Below the pieces are notes generated by a model. It worked only from the letters and a program-made list of their open reading frames with translations. It searched no databases and was not told the origin of the DNA. From the NCBI RefSeq assembly GCF_029983095.1, contig NZ_CP120467.1:1844501-1908500 (forward strand): 64,000 bases of DNA. The letters run 5' to 3'. This DNA is from Enterococcus montenegrensis. GTDB lineage: Bacteria > Bacillota > Bacilli > Lactobacillales > Enterococcaceae. Below, one piece after another: positions 63,798-64,000 of this stretch; positions within the stretch are counted from its first letter, which is position 1; each line of letters starts with the position of its first letter. Made by a program: the position numbers and the translations under genes.

Positions 63798-64000
63798 TTA
63801 TAAAATAATCAGCTCTTTTGGTGAGCGAGTTAAGACTTCATTCCCAGAAGCTGTAATTAATAAATCATCTTCAATTCTCACACCACCGATTCCCGGTAAA
63901 TAAATTCCTGGTTCATCTGTAATGACGTTATTTACAACAAACTGTTTATCTGCTCTAAAGGAAACATTTGGTCCTTCATGAATTTCTAAACCAATACCAT
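63798..64000 (-). CDS. Xaa-Pro peptidase, C-terminal part (partial)
   Basis: The last 67 or so codons of an M24B metallopeptidase continue past the right edge. The visible part carries [10 protein letters not shown], which holds a conserved metal-site histidine, and [18 protein letters not shown], which holds two metal-binding glutamates. It ends [11 protein letters not shown]. Xaa-Pro dipeptidase (PepQ) or aminopeptidase P (PepP) both fit; the N-terminal part is needed to decide. Confidence 0.9.
   Translation of the reverse strand, partial: GIGLEIHEGPNVSFRADKQFVVNNVITDEPGIYLPGIGGVRIEDDLLITASGNEVLTRSPKELIIL

Noticed and set aside
1-64000. CRISPR arrays, tRNA or rRNA genes, insertion sequences, prophage or toxin-antitoxin pairs
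   Set aside because: Looked for on both strands; no repeat-spacer pattern, no tRNA cloverleaf, no transposase or integrase frame was seen.

Overview
The window looks like chromosome of an AT-rich, low-GC Gram-positive coccus of the Lactobacillales, most likely Enterococcaceae (Enterococcus or a close relative such as Vagococcus). This is inferred from gene content: a complete mraZ-to-divIVA division and wall cluster with DUF3397-like and DUF4044-like genes beside it, a T-box in front of ileS, the efp-yqhY-nusB-folD-xseAB-ispA-tlyA-argR-recN run, a long-form hpf next to comFA/comFC, and PASTA-bearing PBP2x. No rRNA, tRNA, CRISPR array, phage or insertion sequence was seen. Most of the window is core genome; the accessory parts are about 3.0-13.0 kb, 16.3-27.7 kb and 56.2-63.7 kb.

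Layout. 0-5.3 kb: tail of a membrane protein, ribosome hibernation factor hpf, competence genes comFC/comFA, an orphan lactose/cellobiose-type PTS IIB, a DUF7662-like protein, a YigZ-family protein and a GntR/UTRA repressor with a palindrome inside its own promoter. 5.4-10.5 kb: a giant (about 1414 aa) acyl-CoA dehydratase activase/dehydratase-like iron-sulfur protein with a divergent TetR gene. 10.5-13.0 kb: a 55-codon basic protein gene and a Cd/Zn P1B-ATPase whose promoter carries two ArsR-like palindromes. 13.0-16.8 kb: TagO-like transferase, YihY, Map and flavodoxin. 17.0-27.7 kb: TetR, PepS aminopeptidase, an MntR-like regulator followed directly by zwf, and the glutamate synthase pair gltB-gltD. 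27.8-47.4 kb: T-box/ileS, then divIVA, ylmH, ylmG, sepF, ylmE, ftsZ, ftsA, divIB, murG, murD, mraY, pbp2x, ftsL, rsmH and mraZ (all minus strand), then DUF3397, CorA and a DUF4044-like small protein. 47.6-56.0 kb: recN, argR, tlyA, ispA, xseB, xseA, folD, nusB, yqhY, efp. 56.2-63.6 kb: a sugar cluster with AraC regulator, ABC solute-binding lipoprotein, two permeases, a GH112 phosphorylase, a two-helix small membrane protein and a ROK kinase. The window ends in the 3' part of a proline peptidase gene.

How genes work together. The sugar cluster reads as import of a beta-1,3-galactosyl-N-acetylhexosamine disaccharide, such as mucin galacto-N-biose or milk lacto-N-biose, cytoplasmic phosphorolysis by GH112, and phosphorylation of a released sugar by the ROK kinase. 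The ATP-binding subunit of the transporter is not in the cluster and is presumably a shared MsmX-type protein elsewhere. The division cluster runs from mraZ to divIVA, with ten-base-phased GTGG repeats upstream of mraZ that fit MraZ autoregulation and an approximately 100-bp tandem duplication between pbp2x and mraY.

I did not find a clear new defence or biosynthetic system. The observations most worth a second look are the fused activase with its face-to-face promoters, the pbp2x-mraY tandem repeat with a paired base change, the regulatory palindromes at gntR and the metal ATPase, the orphan 55-aa gene with a hairpin leader, the probable AUU start of ylmG, and the GH112 cluster with its atypical ROK kinase.
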